A stretch of 55,700 nucleotides of DNA from Alphaproteobacteria bacterium (lineage in GTDB: Bacteria > Pseudomonadota > Alphaproteobacteria > UBA7887): the NCBI GenBank assembly GCA_030739735.1, contig JASLYQ010000020.1, positions 1 to 55,700 on the forward strand, given 5' to 3'. This document shows positions 29,001-37,130 of the stretch, in pieces; within the stretch, counting starts at the first letter, position 1, and each line of letters opens with the position of its first letter. Both the position numbers and the translations under genes were made by a program. The notes below the pieces were generated by a model. That model did not search any database and was not told the DNA's origin. It was given only the letters and a program-made list of their open reading frames with translations.

Positions 29001-29398
29001 ACGCCGCCACCAAGCGCAATTAGGCCGTCGCTGTGGCCTTCAAGATCAGTCAGCGCGACCTGTGCTGGTTCTCCCTCCGGCCCTTCGAGAAAGGCCTTGC
29101 TGACGAGCTTTATAAGGTTGTGCCAGCCCGCATCCGACTGCACAAGCAGAACCAATTGGTCCGGCTCGGTACCATCGGTCGAGATTGCGAGCTGACAGCC
29201 GACGATCGGTTGCACGCCTTCCGCGGCGCAGGCGAGCGAGAATTCGAGCGCACCGAACAGATTGCCAGTATCGGTTATGGCCACTGCCGGCATGCTCTGC
29301 TCCGCGCAACGCTTAGCAAGCGCATCGATACGGACAGCGCCTTCGGACAGAGAATAGGCAGTATGAACCCTGAGATGAACGAATTCCGCGTGCAGCAT
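26021..29398 (-). CDS. dnaE: DNA polymerase III alpha subunit
   Basis: This is the replicative polymerase catalytic subunit. The 1125 residues are close to the E. coli length. The N-terminal PHP domain begins HLRVHTAYSLSEGA. The catalytic aspartates lie in PDFDIDF near residue 390. GPGRGSGAGS and FGYNKAH-like GYGFNKAHSAGYA are other signatures, and an OB domain lies in the C-terminal fifth. This is the standard DnaE1 type, not the DnaE2 mutagenesis polymerase, judging by length and its full PHP start. It is followed by recQ in the same transcription unit. Confidence 0.96.
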   Translation of the reverse strand: MLHAEFVHLRVHTAYSLSEGAVRIDALAKRCAEQSMPAVAITDTGNLFGALEFSLACAAEGVQPIVGCQLAISTDGTEPDQLVLLVQSDAGWHNLIKLVSKAFLEGPEGEPAQVALTDLEGHSDGLIALGGGVRGPIGRKLAEDRKADAEAVLEQLKLLFPERLYIEVQRHGLSVEDRVEGPLIDLAYVHDLPLVATNEAFFVDATMHEAHDALLCIANGTYVSQDDRARVTPSHHLATAEEMRTLFADLPEAIDNTLVIAQRCAFMVGRHDPMLPSLPELAEGTSEEEKLRADARVGLAERLKGRDDADAYRERLAFELDVIVDMGFAGYFLIVAEFIHWAKEHGIPVGPGRGSGAGSAVAWALKITDLDPLRFGLLFERFLNPERVSMPDFDIDFCQDRRDEVIRHVQEEYGRDRVAQIITFGKLQARAVLRDVGRVLQMPYGQVDRLCKLVPNNPANPVTLQEAIDDEPRLQEARDEDPQVTRLLRTSLQLEGLYRHASTHAAGLVIGDRPLDELVPLYRDPRSDMPVTQFNMKYVEQAGLVKFDFLGLKTLTVIERARQLLELGGIAVDIDDLPLDDAKTFGLMSRGETVGIFQFESSGMRNLLREAGADNIEDIIALVALFRPGPMENIPKYIGCKHGNEEPEFLHETITPITKDTYGVIIYQEQVMQIAQVFAGYSLGQADLLRRAMGKKIKAEMAAHRQTFTAGAMMRGVDKARADYVFSLVDKFAGYGFNKAHSAGYAIVAYQTAWLKANHPIAFMAASMSLDRGNTDKLNIFRQELVRLKIPLHRPDINRSDVDFVVEGEAIRYALAAIKNVGAAAMAEIVEERQANGPFQDLFDFADRIDSRSLNKRQLENLAKAGAFDSLDPNRAQVVTAADLLLRYSNLMREEQASNQESLFGDGPVVSNPPLPVVAEWPMVERLQNEFEALGFYLSAHPLDAYAGNLERLGISSFASLAEATSGNVAVAGVVLGKQERNSRRGRFAFVQMSDQSGLFEVAIFSDRYAEARELIEPGQMLRIEVGLRREDEQTRLTARKVEALDDRAALACAGYKVFLASDVTLTALKGVVERERDGTGKLSLMVPVDDGDEIKIDLEGRYAVSPAARAALKAVPGVVDVHDL

Positions 29399-29832
29399 GG
29401 CTCACACCCCAAACCGTGAGGGTGGCATGCGAGCCGAAACGAGTCACCCCGGCCCCAAGAGCCGCGGCGTGCCTTCGTTTCAGGTGTGGCAGGCGCGCCA
29501 TGGTACGGCGAAAATAGCGAATCGTAGGTGGGCCGCATGGCCGCGTGGATTAGTTCACTGATTTGCTACGCAAATCTCGCCGGTGTCGCAGGGTTAAATG
29601 CGAGTTAGCCGCTCGCTGGACCGGATGGAAACTGAATGAAGCTCTTCGACATGGATATCGGCGCCAATGCATCGATACTCGTCGTCACACATGGCGAGGA
29701 CGTGGATCTTGTGGCCCGGCAATGGGCAACTCTGCACCAAGAACACCGGAGGCCCGAACTATCATAAAGTCTAGCTTTAGATTTAAGTGACTGTCAATAA
29801 TTTTTTAATTAACAAACTCTTAGCAAGATAAT
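29399..29832. other. 434-base gap between dnaE and lolD
   Basis: The gap separates the start of dnaE from the end of lolD, both minus, so it must hold the dnaE promoter; I see no convincing -35/-10 pair. The right part (about 29768-29832) is notably AT-rich and follows lolD, but has no GC-rich stem with a T-run, so no intrinsic terminator can be claimed. A small plus-strand ORF at 29636-29767 is listed separately. Confidence 0.5.
29636..29767 (+). CDS. Possible 43-residue protein, unknown
   Basis: This ORF starts at an ATG with GGAAACTGA just upstream and reads MKLFDMDIGANASILVVTHG onward, ending RRPELS. The ILVVTHGEDV segment recalls the end of ABC-type ATPase domains, but nothing else supports that, and it lies on the strand opposite lolD. 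It could be a true small protein, a remnant, or chance. The short length and the lack of family recognition keep confidence low. Confidence 0.2.
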   Translation: MKLFDMDIGANASILVVTHGEDVDLVARQWATLHQEHRRPELS

Positions 29833-30525
29833 TTAAGACAAATTCTCCACTTTTCCCAATGTACCAGCCGTCAAAGCAACCGAGCGGTCCATACGCGCCG
29901 CCACGCTGGAATCGTGTGTCGCAATCAGCGCGCTCAAACCGTCTTCACGCACTAGGCGCAACAACTCCTCGAAAACTAGGCCGGCCGTCTCGGGATCCAA
30001 ATTTCCCGTCGGCTCGTCCGCTAGCAGCAGGGCCGGGCGGTTGGCCAGAGCACGTACCATGGCCACCCGTTGCTGCTCGCCGCCGGAAAGCTGGGCCGGG
30101 CGGTGGTCGGTTCGGTCCGAGAGGCCGACTCGTTCCAGCATCTCGCCTGCACGGACCTTGGCATTGGCTCGATTGGCGCCGGCAATCATCTGCGGCAGCA
30201 TGACGTTCTCGAGCGCCGAGAACTCCGGCAGCAGATGGTGAAACTGGTAAACAAAGCCGAGCAACCTGCGCCGTAGCGCCGTGCGCTCGCGATCACCAAG
30301 CCCACCGCACGCGTGGCCAGCGATGCTCATTTTGCCTTGGTCCGGACGTTCCAAAAGTCCTGTGATATGCAGCAAAGTCGACTTGCCAGACCCCGACGGC
30401 CCAAGCAGCCCAACCATCTCTCCTTCGCCTATGCTGAGCGACGCCCCACGCAATACTTCGAGGGTGCGCCCACCTTGCTCAAAGTGCCGAACGATGCCGT
30501 CCAGAGTGAGCACCGGCTCACTCAT
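29833..30525 (-). CDS. lolD: Lipoprotein-releasing ABC transporter ATP-binding protein
   Basis: LolD powers LolC/E-type permeases that pull mature lipoproteins from the inner membrane for delivery to LolA. The 230 residues contain Walker A GPSGSGKST (42-50), the Q-loop in VYQFHHLLPEF, the signature LSGGEQ (146-151), Walker B LLLADE (167-171 for LLADE) and the switch histidine in IATHD. YQFHHLLPEF is typical of LolD. The start overlaps the lolC end by 8 bases. Confidence 0.94.
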   Translation of the reverse strand: MSEPVLTLDGIVRHFEQGGRTLEVLRGASLSIGEGEMVGLLGPSGSGKSTLLHITGLLERPDQGKMSIAGHACGGLGDRERTALRRRLLGFVYQFHHLLPEFSALENVMLPQMIAGANRANAKVRAGEMLERVGLSDRTDHRPAQLSGGEQQRVAMVRALANRPALLLADEPTGNLDPETAGLVFEELLRLVREDGLSALIATHDSSVAARMDRSVALTAGTLGKVENLS

Positions 30526-31765
30526 AGCGCAACGCCTCCACAGGGTCGAGCCGCGCCGCCCGCCAAGCAGGATAAACCGTCGCCAGGAAGGACAACCCGA
30601 GACTGATCAGCGCGATAGTCACGACCTCGCCAGAATCGATCTTCGCCGGCAAGCGGGTTAGGTAATAGATTTCTGGTGGGAAGACTTGGCCGAATAAGGA
30701 TTCTACCCAACCCTGAATAGTTTGGATATTCAACGTAAGGGCTACGCCTACCATCACGCCCGACAGCGTGCCGACGGCACCAATAGATGCGCCCGTCAGA
30801 AAAAAGATGCGCAGAATGGTTGACTGCGTCGACCCCATGGTGCGGAGGATGGCGATACCCCTGCCCTTGTCGTGCACCAGCATCACCAGGCTGGAGATGA
30901 TGTTGAAGGCCGCAATAAGAATGATCAGCGTCAGGATCAGAAACATCACGTTGCGCTCCACCTTGAGCGCATTGGCGAGATACTGATAATTCGACTGCCA
31001 TGGCGTGGCATAGGCTGCGTCAAGCACATCAGCATTGATCTCTTGTGACACCAGCCACGCCAAGTCCGGGTTGTCCACGAACACTTCGATCTGATTAACC
31101 ATTTCCGGCAGTTGGAAATGCAGTTGCGCCTGGGGCAATGGCATAAACACGAGCAAATTATCGTACTCCGACATGCCCAGCTTGAAAGTTCCAAGGACCG
31201 GATAGGCCCTGGCACGCGGAACCGTGCCAAAAACGGTCGCCTTTCCTTCCGGCGCAACAATTGTCACACTGTCGCCCCGTTGGACGCCCAAGGTGCGAGC
31301 CAGTCGATCGCCAACCAATACCCCATCTTCAGTTCCGAAACGCGCCAAGGCCCCGTCGGTCATCTGCTCAGCGTTTAGGGATCGTTTCCGCAATTCTGCC
31401 GGAGCCACGCCCCGGACCAAAGCGCCACGCGCACGGCCGGCATTAGTGATCATGACCTGTTGCTGAATTTGCGGCGTTGCCCGCCGCACATCCGCCCGAG
31501 TGTTCAACGTCGTGGCTAAGGCATCAAAACCCTCTATGCCTTGCGCGGAGGCCGCGGGATGAACGGTGACATGCCCGTTTATCCCCAGCAGACGCTCCAA
31601 TAGCTCTTCGCGGAAACCGCTCATCACTGAAAGCACTACGATCAGCGTAGCGACGCCGAGCGCTATGCCGACCAACGAGAAGCCGGCTACGACGGAGATA
31701 AAACCTTCGCGCCGACGCGCGCGCAGATAGCGCCATGCCACCCAACGCTCGACGCGGGAGAACAC
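30518..31765 (-). CDS. lolC: Lipoprotein-releasing ABC transporter permease (LolC/LolE family)
   Basis: This is the membrane subunit of the lipoprotein release system. The 415 residues show one N-terminal membrane helix (about 25-48, after AWRYLRARRREGFISVVAG), a large periplasmic domain and three C-terminal helices, the FtsX/MacB layout. Only one permease gene accompanies lolD, so a homodimeric LolF-like arrangement, as inferred for many alphaproteobacteria, is likely. It starts immediately after the proS stop. Confidence 0.93.
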   Translation of the reverse strand: MFSRVERWVAWRYLRARRREGFISVVAGFSLVGIALGVATLIVVLSVMSGFREELLERLLGINGHVTVHPAASAQGIEGFDALATTLNTRADVRRATPQIQQQVMITNAGRARGALVRGVAPAELRKRSLNAEQMTDGALARFGTEDGVLVGDRLARTLGVQRGDSVTIVAPEGKATVFGTVPRARAYPVLGTFKLGMSEYDNLLVFMPLPQAQLHFQLPEMVNQIEVFVDNPDLAWLVSQEINADVLDAAYATPWQSNYQYLANALKVERNVMFLILTLIILIAAFNIISSLVMLVHDKGRGIAILRTMGSTQSTILRIFFLTGASIGAVGTLSGVMVGVALTLNIQTIQGWVESLFGQVFPPEIYYLTRLPAKIDSGEVVTIALISLGLSFLATVYPAWRAARLDPVEALRYE

Positions 31766-33085
31766 TTAACCCACGAGCCTCGCCAATGCCACATCCAGCG
31801 ACAGCGTCTCTGCCTCACCGCCAACGCGGGCCTTGAGCTCTGCCGTACCGTTCTTGACGCCGCGCGGGCCGACGACAAGCTGCCAAGGTAGACCGATCAG
31901 TTCCATGGTGGCGAATTTGACACCGGCGCGCTCGTCGCGGTCGTCATAGAGCACATCCACCCCAGCCCCGCTGAGCTGGCAATAGAGGCTTTCGCAAGCA
32001 GCATTGCAGCTCTCGTCGCCAACCTTGAGGTTGACGATGCCAACCTGGAACGGCGCCACCGCCTTGGGCCAGATAATGCCCGCATCGTCGTGACTTGCCT
32101 CGATGACGGTGCCGACGAGCCGCGAGACACCAATGCCGTAGGACCCCATCTCGACAGTGATCGCCTCGCCGTTGGCGTTTGTTACGACGGCGCCCATGGC
32201 CTTAGAGTACTTGGTGCCGAAATAGAAGATATGCCCGACCTCGATGCCGCGAGCGATGCGCTGTCGCGAGGCCTCCACCTCGGCATCAAAAGCCGCAGCA
32301 TCATGCTCCTCGTCCGTCGCGGCATAGTAGCCCGTCCAGGCCTCGACCAGCGGTGCCAGATTGGCTCGATAGTCGATATCCTCGGCCAGAATATCGCGCT
32401 CAAGCAGCGCAGCGTCGCAGAACACCTGACTCTCGCCAGTATGGGCGAGCACGATGAACTCGTGGCTCAAGTTGCCGCCGATCGGCCCGGCCGCGGCGCG
32501 CATGGGGATCGCCTTCAGACCCATGCGCGCGAATGTGCGCAAATAGGCGATGAACATGCGGTTATAGGAGCGCCGTGCGCCGTCCATGTCGAGATCGAAG
32601 GAATAGTTGTCCTTCATCAGGAACTCGCGCCCGCGCATCACGCCGAAGCGTGGCCGCATCTCATCGCGAAACTTCCACTGAATTTGATATAAATTCTTAG
32701 GAAGATCGCGGTAACTTTTAATATTATTGCGAAATATATCCGTTATAACCTCCTCATGTGTTGGCCCAAACAACATCTCACGTTCGTGCCGGTCGGTGAT
32801 GCGCAGCATCTCCCGTCCATAATCGTCATAACGACCGCTCTCGCGCCACAGGTCCGCCGGCTGTATTACCGGCATGAGTAGCTCCTGGCAGCCCGCTGCG
32901 TCCATCTCCTCGCGCACGATCTGCTCGATCCGACGCAACACGCGGTGGCCAAACGGCAGCCAGCTGTAAATACCAGCGCTCGACTGCCGGATCATGCCCG
33001 CACGTAGCATCAGCCGATGCGAGAGTATCTGCGCCTCGCTCGGATTTTCCTTGAGCGTGGGAAGAAAATATTCGGAAAGTCGCAA
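31766..33085 (-). CDS. proS: Proline--tRNA ligase (short type)
   Basis: This class II synthetase charges tRNA-Pro. The start is a TTG at 33085, giving [12 protein letters not shown] right after Met, the standard N-terminus, with AGG a few bases upstream; the next upstream starts add an unconserved, codon-poor tail up to 33220. The product is 439 residues, the short alphaproteobacterial form without the editing insertion domain. [22 protein letters not shown] and the [12 protein letters not shown]-type motif 3 region ([12 protein letters not shown]) are present. A visibly AT-rich patch at about 32678-32750 changes codon use but keeps the protein sequence. lolC follows directly. Confidence 0.94.
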   Translation of the reverse strand: MRLSEYFLPTLKENPSEAQILSHRLMLRAGMIRQSSAGIYSWLPFGHRVLRRIEQIVREEMDAAGCQELLMPVIQPADLWRESGRYDDYGREMLRITDRHEREMLFGPTHEEVITDIFRNNIKSYRDLPKNLYQIQWKFRDEMRPRFGVMRGREFLMKDNYSFDLDMDGARRSYNRMFIAYLRTFARMGLKAIPMRAAAGPIGGNLSHEFIVLAHTGESQVFCDAALLERDILAEDIDYRANLAPLVEAWTGYYAATDEEHDAAAFDAEVEASRQRIARGIEVGHIFYFGTKYSKAMGAVVTNANGEAITVEMGSYGIGVSRLVGTVIEASHDDAGIIWPKAVAPFQVGIVNLKVGDESCNAACESLYCQLSGAGVDVLYDDRDERAGVKFATMELIGLPWQLVVGPRGVKNGTAELKARVGGEAETLSLDVALARLVG

Positions 33086-33225
33086 GGCTAACCTAAGGAA
33101 AGAGTGGGGAAACAGGAAAATCCAATGTAGGGGCGCTTGCCCCTCATGGCAATGACTGCTGCAACTTGGCTCAAGCACCGACAAGGACGTGCTGGACCTT
33201 GCCAGACAGCCGTTTCTCACCGAAT

Positions 33226-33429
33226 TTAGGAAACGGTGTTGCGCAGCGTCACCAGGCCGGCGGCGCTCTCGACATTGGGTGACAGCGCCAACAGCTTTGG
33301 TGGTAAATTCACGTAGTGAGACAAGGGAGTGGACTTGACCATCACCGCCTTCTGGGCAGCTATCGCATTCGAGCCAAGAAACAAGGCTGCAACTGCACGT
33401 ATGGAAAATCTTTGAAAGACTTTATTCAT
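33226..33429 (-). CDS. Possible small exported protein (67 residues), unknown
   Basis: The ORF reads [20 protein letters not shown] and has the shape of a signal peptide with cleavage plausible after AIA (residue 24), leaving about 43 mature residues. The ribosome-binding site is weak. It lies between DUF1467 and proS in an interval that is usually shorter, and its stop is 140 bases before the proS start. I do not recognise the family. It could be a genuine periplasmic peptide or the remains of a larger gene. Confidence 0.35.
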   Translation of the reverse strand: MNKVFQRFSIRAVAALFLGSNAIAAQKAVMVKSTPLSHYVNLPPKLLALSPNVESAAGLVTLRNTVS

Positions 33430-33626
33430 GACGGGTCGGCGCCTTCGTATTATTATCGTGCCAACTGGGCGAGAGGGCGTACTCTGGGATGGAGAAATCT
33501 AAGTTCAGAAAGGACAACAAAAGCAAACGATCGCGACCCATTCAAAAAAATAATGTGTGACGCGACTTCATCATGAAGTAGATGACTAAATATTTTGCAG
33601 AGTCACGTACCTTGCTTTTTTTGCGC

Positions 33627-33890
33627 TTAGCGTGACGTCTTTGGGTCGGGTGCCAGCCACTCGCGCAAGGACAGCCAGCCAGCTTCGGCTGCCAGATATA
33701 CCGCGGCCACAATCACCGCCGTGATGCCGGTGGTGACCAGCACCTTTGTGAGCATACGGGCCTGCATCGGCGCCCCGGCGTCATTGCCCGGCTCCGGGCT
33801 CTTGTCGCGATGCACGCCGAACGGCAAGGTGGTGAACAGCACCAGCCACCAGGTAATCACAAAAAAGACGATGAGCCCTGAGATGCTCAT
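33627..33890 (-). CDS. DUF1467 family membrane protein
   Basis: The 87-residue protein has two membrane helices (about 4-24 and 49-70) separated by a short polar loop. The start SGLIVFFVITWWLVLFTTLP followed by FGV and a charged loop is characteristic of DUF1467, a small alphaproteobacterial family of unknown function that typically sits between mce and proS. It begins 6 bases after the mce stop and probably ends the long nuo-birA-coaX-rnj-mce transcript. Confidence 0.88.
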   Translation of the reverse strand: MSISGLIVFFVITWWLVLFTTLPFGVHRDKSPEPGNDAGAPMQARMLTKVLVTTGITAVIVAAVYLAAEAGWLSLREWLAPDPKTSR

Positions 33891-33896
33891 AGTATC

Positions 33897-34301
33897 TCAG
33901 ACCTGCTCGATCTCGACCAAAGTGCCGCAGAAGTCCTTCGGATGCAGGAAAAGCACCGGCTTGCCATGGGCGCCGATGCGCGGCTTGCCATCGCCCAGAA
34001 CGCGCAGGCCCTGCGCCTGCAATTGCGCGCTCGCAGCTTTGATATCCTCCACTTCGTAACAGATGTGATGCACGCCACCGGCGGCATTGCGCTGAAGGAA
34101 GGCCGCGGCAGGCGAGCGTCCGTCGAGCGGGTGTAGCAGTTCGATTTTGGTGTTCGGCAAGGTGACAAAAACCGTGGACACGCCATGCTCCGGTAGGTCG
34201 ACTGGGGCGGAAACCTCGGCGCCGAGCGTATCGGCATAAATCGCCGCTGCCGCCGCCAAATCCGGCACGGCAATCGCCACATGGTTCAAGCGTCCGATCA
34301 T
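33897..34301 (-). CDS. mce: Methylmalonyl-CoA epimerase
   Basis: The enzyme interconverts (2S)- and (2R)-methylmalonyl-CoA in propionyl-CoA breakdown, between propionyl-CoA carboxylase and methylmalonyl-CoA mutase. The 134 residues form two VOC modules. The metal ligands are visible: His7 in LNHVAIAV, Glu54 in IELLHPL, His79 in GVHHICYEV, and Glu130 in LVEIEQ. KPVLFLHPKDFCGTLVE is the typical ending. The rest of the propionate pathway is outside the window. Confidence 0.94.
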   Translation of the reverse strand: MIGRLNHVAIAVPDLAAAAAIYADTLGAEVSAPVDLPEHGVSTVFVTLPNTKIELLHPLDGRSPAAAFLQRNAAGGVHHICYEVEDIKAASAQLQAQGLRVLGDGKPRIGAHGKPVLFLHPKDFCGTLVEIEQV

Positions 34302-34327
34302 CGCGTCGCCTCCGTTGTTTGCTGACG

Positions 34328-34630
34328 CTATACCGCCACCAGGGCATAGTCCTCAAGCTGAATCACCACGCGCTCGGCAAGCTTCACTGCCGTGGTTAGC
34401 CCCTCCAGCACCACTGCCCGCGCACCAGTCTCGCGGAAGGGGTCGCCGTTGCGCTGTTCTGGCGCCCACGCAACCAGGTAGGCGCCGGGCGCCAATCTCT
34501 GTGTAATCATAGCGATACGCGAGGTGACACCCGGCTCAAGAACGGTAATCATGGCCACGGCCGCCTGCATCATAAATGGCCCGCCCTCTTGCGGCAGCGC
34601 TTCACCCACCATGGCGTTCGTGACCGACAT
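34328..34630 (-). CDS. Hypothetical protein (about 100 residues) between rnj and mce
   Basis: From the ATG at 34630 the protein is 100 residues; an in-frame TTG at 34666 would add 12. It begins MSVTNAMVGEALPQEGG and ends VIQLEDYALVAV. Codon use is like the neighbours and it fits between rnj (74 bases) and mce (26 bases) on the same strand, so it is probably expressed. The first half is mildly hydrophobic without a clear membrane span. No motif or family is recognised. In relatives rnj and mce are usually adjacent, so this is an extra gene. Confidence 0.5.
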   Translation of the reverse strand: MSVTNAMVGEALPQEGGPFMMQAAVAMITVLEPGVTSRIAMITQRLAPGAYLVAWAPEQRNGDPFRETGARAVVLEGLTTAVKLAERVVIQLEDYALVAV

Positions 34631-34704
34631 GCCGAGTCTGATCACCAGGCCAAAATGCAGTATCAAGAGCGTTTCGTATATGCCGATTCGGCCGATTCAC
34701 CCTC

Positions 34705-36354
34705 TCACACCCGGACCAACTCCACTATGACCGTCGGACGTTTTCCGTATATGTGGCGCAACAGCCTACGCACGGCGAGACGCCCGCTTTCGCAAACCGT
34801 CTCGTCATCGAGACGCTTTGGCTTGGAAAGACCTTCGACAGCCCGCGCTACGGCATCTTCAAGTGCCCCGTCGGAGGCCGCGCCGTCGATATGCACACCT
34901 TCGGCGTGCCAGCGCGGCTCGACCAGAAGATTGCCCACACTATCCATGACCAAGATGACAAACACGATACCATCGCGCATCAACCGGCGGCGGGCGCGCA
35001 GGATCTCACTGTCAATAGCGACCAAAACATTCCCGTCGAGCACTAGGCGGCCCGACCGGACGCGATCAACAACCTCTGCCGGACCTGGCGCAAGCTTCAG
35101 CACACAGCCATTCTCGACCAAACCGACCTGCGGTACGTGCAGAGACTTCGCCAGCGCCTCATGCTCAATGAGGTGGCGGCGCTCGCCGTGTACCGGTATC
35201 GCGATAACGGGGCGCGTCCAGCCATACATCTGTATCAACTCGTCGCGTGCCGGATGGCCCGAGACATGCACGAAGTGATCGGCCTCTGTGATCACCTCGA
35301 TACCGCGCGCCTGCAAATTGTCATATATATGATAGATTGCCTTGTCATTGCCCGGAATAACCTTGGACGAGAAAACCACGAGATCACCAGACTCCAACGA
35401 GATACGTGGGTGGGAATCGACGGCGATCTTGGCCAGGGCAGCGCGCGGCTCTCCCTGACTTCCGGTGGCCAGAATCAATAGTTTCTCCGGCGGCAGGTTG
35501 CCCACCTCGTCATCCGAAAGCAATGGTGGCAGGTCCCTTAGGTAACCAGCCTCACGCGCCGCCTCGACTGTGCGCCAGAGACTGCGCCCAGCCAATACGA
35601 CCTGACGGCCTTGCTGTTGCCCCAGCTTCACGACGGTCTCTATGCGAGCAACATTCGAGGCGAAAGTGGTGACAAGAATTCGCCCCAACCGGTCGGCCAA
35701 AAGAGAGTTGAGGCTGCGCCGTAGCTCGCCTTCGGATCCGGATTTGCCCGGCACGAAAACGTTGGTTGAATCGCAAACCAGGGCAAGCACGCCCTCGTCG
35801 CCAAGAGATCGCAACGCATCGTCGTCGACGCTATCACCAATCAGCGGTTCGGGGTCAATCTTGAAGTCGCCCGTATGCACCACCGTGCCAAGTCGTGTTC
35901 GGATGGCGATGGCGTTGGGCTCCAGCGTGGAATGGGTGACAGTGATCAACTCCATGTCGAACGGGCCGACCTCGAAGCGCGCGCCGAGAGGAATGATGTG
36001 GACCGTCATCTCCTCTTCCAGTCCCACCTCGGCGAGCTTGCGGCGTAACAGCGCAGCGGTAAATGGTGTTGCGTAGACGGGACAGCGCAGCTGCGGCCAG
36101 AGATAGGCTACGGCACCAAGGTGATCTTCATGTCCGTGAGTCAATACGATAGCTAATAAATCATTATGTCGCTCTGCGATAAAAGTAGGATCAGACATGA
36201 CCAGCTCGACACCCGGTAGATTTGGCCCACCGAAAGTGATTCCAAGATCGAGCATCACCCATTTGCCGTCTAGCCCGTAGAGATTGAGGTTCATGCCGAT
36301 CTCGCCGCAACCACCAAGGGGCAGAAAGATCAGGGCTTCGTCGAATTCGCTCAC
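34705..36354 (-). CDS. rnj: Ribonuclease J
   Basis: RNase J is a metallo-beta-lactamase/beta-CASP nuclease with endo- and 5'-exonuclease activity in RNA processing. The GTG at 36354 overlaps the coaX stop (GTGA) and gives 549 residues; an upstream TTG at 36381 would add nine doubtful residues. FLPLGGCGEIGMN opens the fold and the zinc-binding HGHEDH is at 73-78. Later motifs include GDFKIDPEP and SGHPARDEL. Many alphaproteobacteria carry RNase J here, beside complex I and cofactor genes. Confidence 0.95.
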   Translation of the reverse strand: MSEFDEALIFLPLGGCGEIGMNLNLYGLDGKWVMLDLGITFGGPNLPGVELVMSDPTFIAERHNDLLAIVLTHGHEDHLGAVAYLWPQLRCPVYATPFTAALLRRKLAEVGLEEEMTVHIIPLGARFEVGPFDMELITVTHSTLEPNAIAIRTRLGTVVHTGDFKIDPEPLIGDSVDDDALRSLGDEGVLALVCDSTNVFVPGKSGSEGELRRSLNSLLADRLGRILVTTFASNVARIETVVKLGQQQGRQVVLAGRSLWRTVEAAREAGYLRDLPPLLSDDEVGNLPPEKLLILATGSQGEPRAALAKIAVDSHPRISLESGDLVVFSSKVIPGNDKAIYHIYDNLQARGIEVITEADHFVHVSGHPARDELIQMYGWTRPVIAIPVHGERRHLIEHEALAKSLHVPQVGLVENGCVLKLAPGPAEVVDRVRSGRLVLDGNVLVAIDSEILRARRRLMRDGIVFVILVMDSVGNLLVEPRWHAEGVHIDGAASDGALEDAVARAVEGLSKPKRLDDETVCESGRLAVRRLLRHIYGKRPTVIVELVRV

Positions 36355-37130
36355 GCGCTTCTCATTCGATGCAGGCGGCAAAGCCCGAATAGCGTGAGAT
36401 CAGATTCAACTACGTCGATGGCATCAGTGGCATCGCTGAATAGCGGCGCCAGACCGCCCGTAGCGACCACGCACATAGGCTCGCCCACCTCATCCTGAAT
36501 ACGCTGGATCATGCCTTCCAGCATATCGACATAGCCCCAATAGACGCCCGATTGCATGGCCTCGAGCGTACTACGCCCGACCACGTGTTCCGGTTTCTCG
36601 ACTGCGATACGCGGCAGCTTGGCGGCAGCACGGTCAAGCGCTTCCAACGACAGGTTGACGCCGGGGGCAATGACGCCACCTTCGTAGTCGCCAGCGGCGC
36701 TAACCACGTCGAGGGTGGTGGCGGTGCCAAAATCGATAACGATCAGCCAGCCCTCGTGACGCGCATGAGCAGCAACGGCGTTGACCAAGCGGTCTGCGCC
36801 GACCTCGTTTGGTCGGTCTATATGGATATTGAGACCGAGGTTCATCCCAGCATCAACCACGCACGCTTCGCAACTGAAATAACGCTCGCACAGCCTGACC
36901 AATTGATAGAGTGTCTGCGGCACTACCGTCGCGATAATCGCGCTACCGACATCGCCCGGCACAATACCTCGCAGACTCATCAATTGCGTCAGCCAAACGG
37001 CATATTCGTCGGCCGTTCGGTTGCCGACCGTCGCCGTGCGCCAGGTGTCTAGCAGCATCTCGCCATCGTAGATCGCAAACACCACATTGGTGTTACCGGC
37101 ATCAACAGCAAGGAGATATTTCTTGCTCAT
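36351..37130 (-). CDS. coaX: Type III pantothenate kinase
   Basis: CoaX phosphorylates pantothenate in the first step of coenzyme A synthesis; type III enzymes resist CoA feedback. The 259 residues have the ASKHA phosphate loop DAGNTN (10-15), the GADRLVNAVAAH segment and DFGTATTLDVV, the second phosphate-binding motif, with GGVIAPG following. It overlaps both birA and rnj by 4 bases. Confidence 0.95.
   Translation of the reverse strand: MSKKYLLAVDAGNTNVVFAIYDGEMLLDTWRTATVGNRTADEYAVWLTQLMSLRGIVPGDVGSAIIATVVPQTLYQLVRLCERYFSCEACVVDAGMNLGLNIHIDRPNEVGADRLVNAVAAHARHEGWLIVIDFGTATTLDVVSAAGDYEGGVIAPGVNLSLEALDRAAAKLPRIAVEKPEHVVGRSTLEAMQSGVYWGYVDMLEGMIQRIQDEVGEPMCVVATGGLAPLFSDATDAIDVVESDLTLFGLCRLHRMRSA

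Noticed and set aside
33115-33145. GGGGC-AAGC-GCCCC hairpin before proS as a terminator or riboswitch
   Set aside because: The stem is only 5 pairs, no T-run follows on the coding strand, and no known T-box or proline-sensor features are visible.
33600-33640. T-rich tract near the DUF1467 end as an intrinsic terminator
   Set aside because: On the minus strand the run after the short CGCTAAGCG element is A, not T, so the polarity is wrong for that gene.
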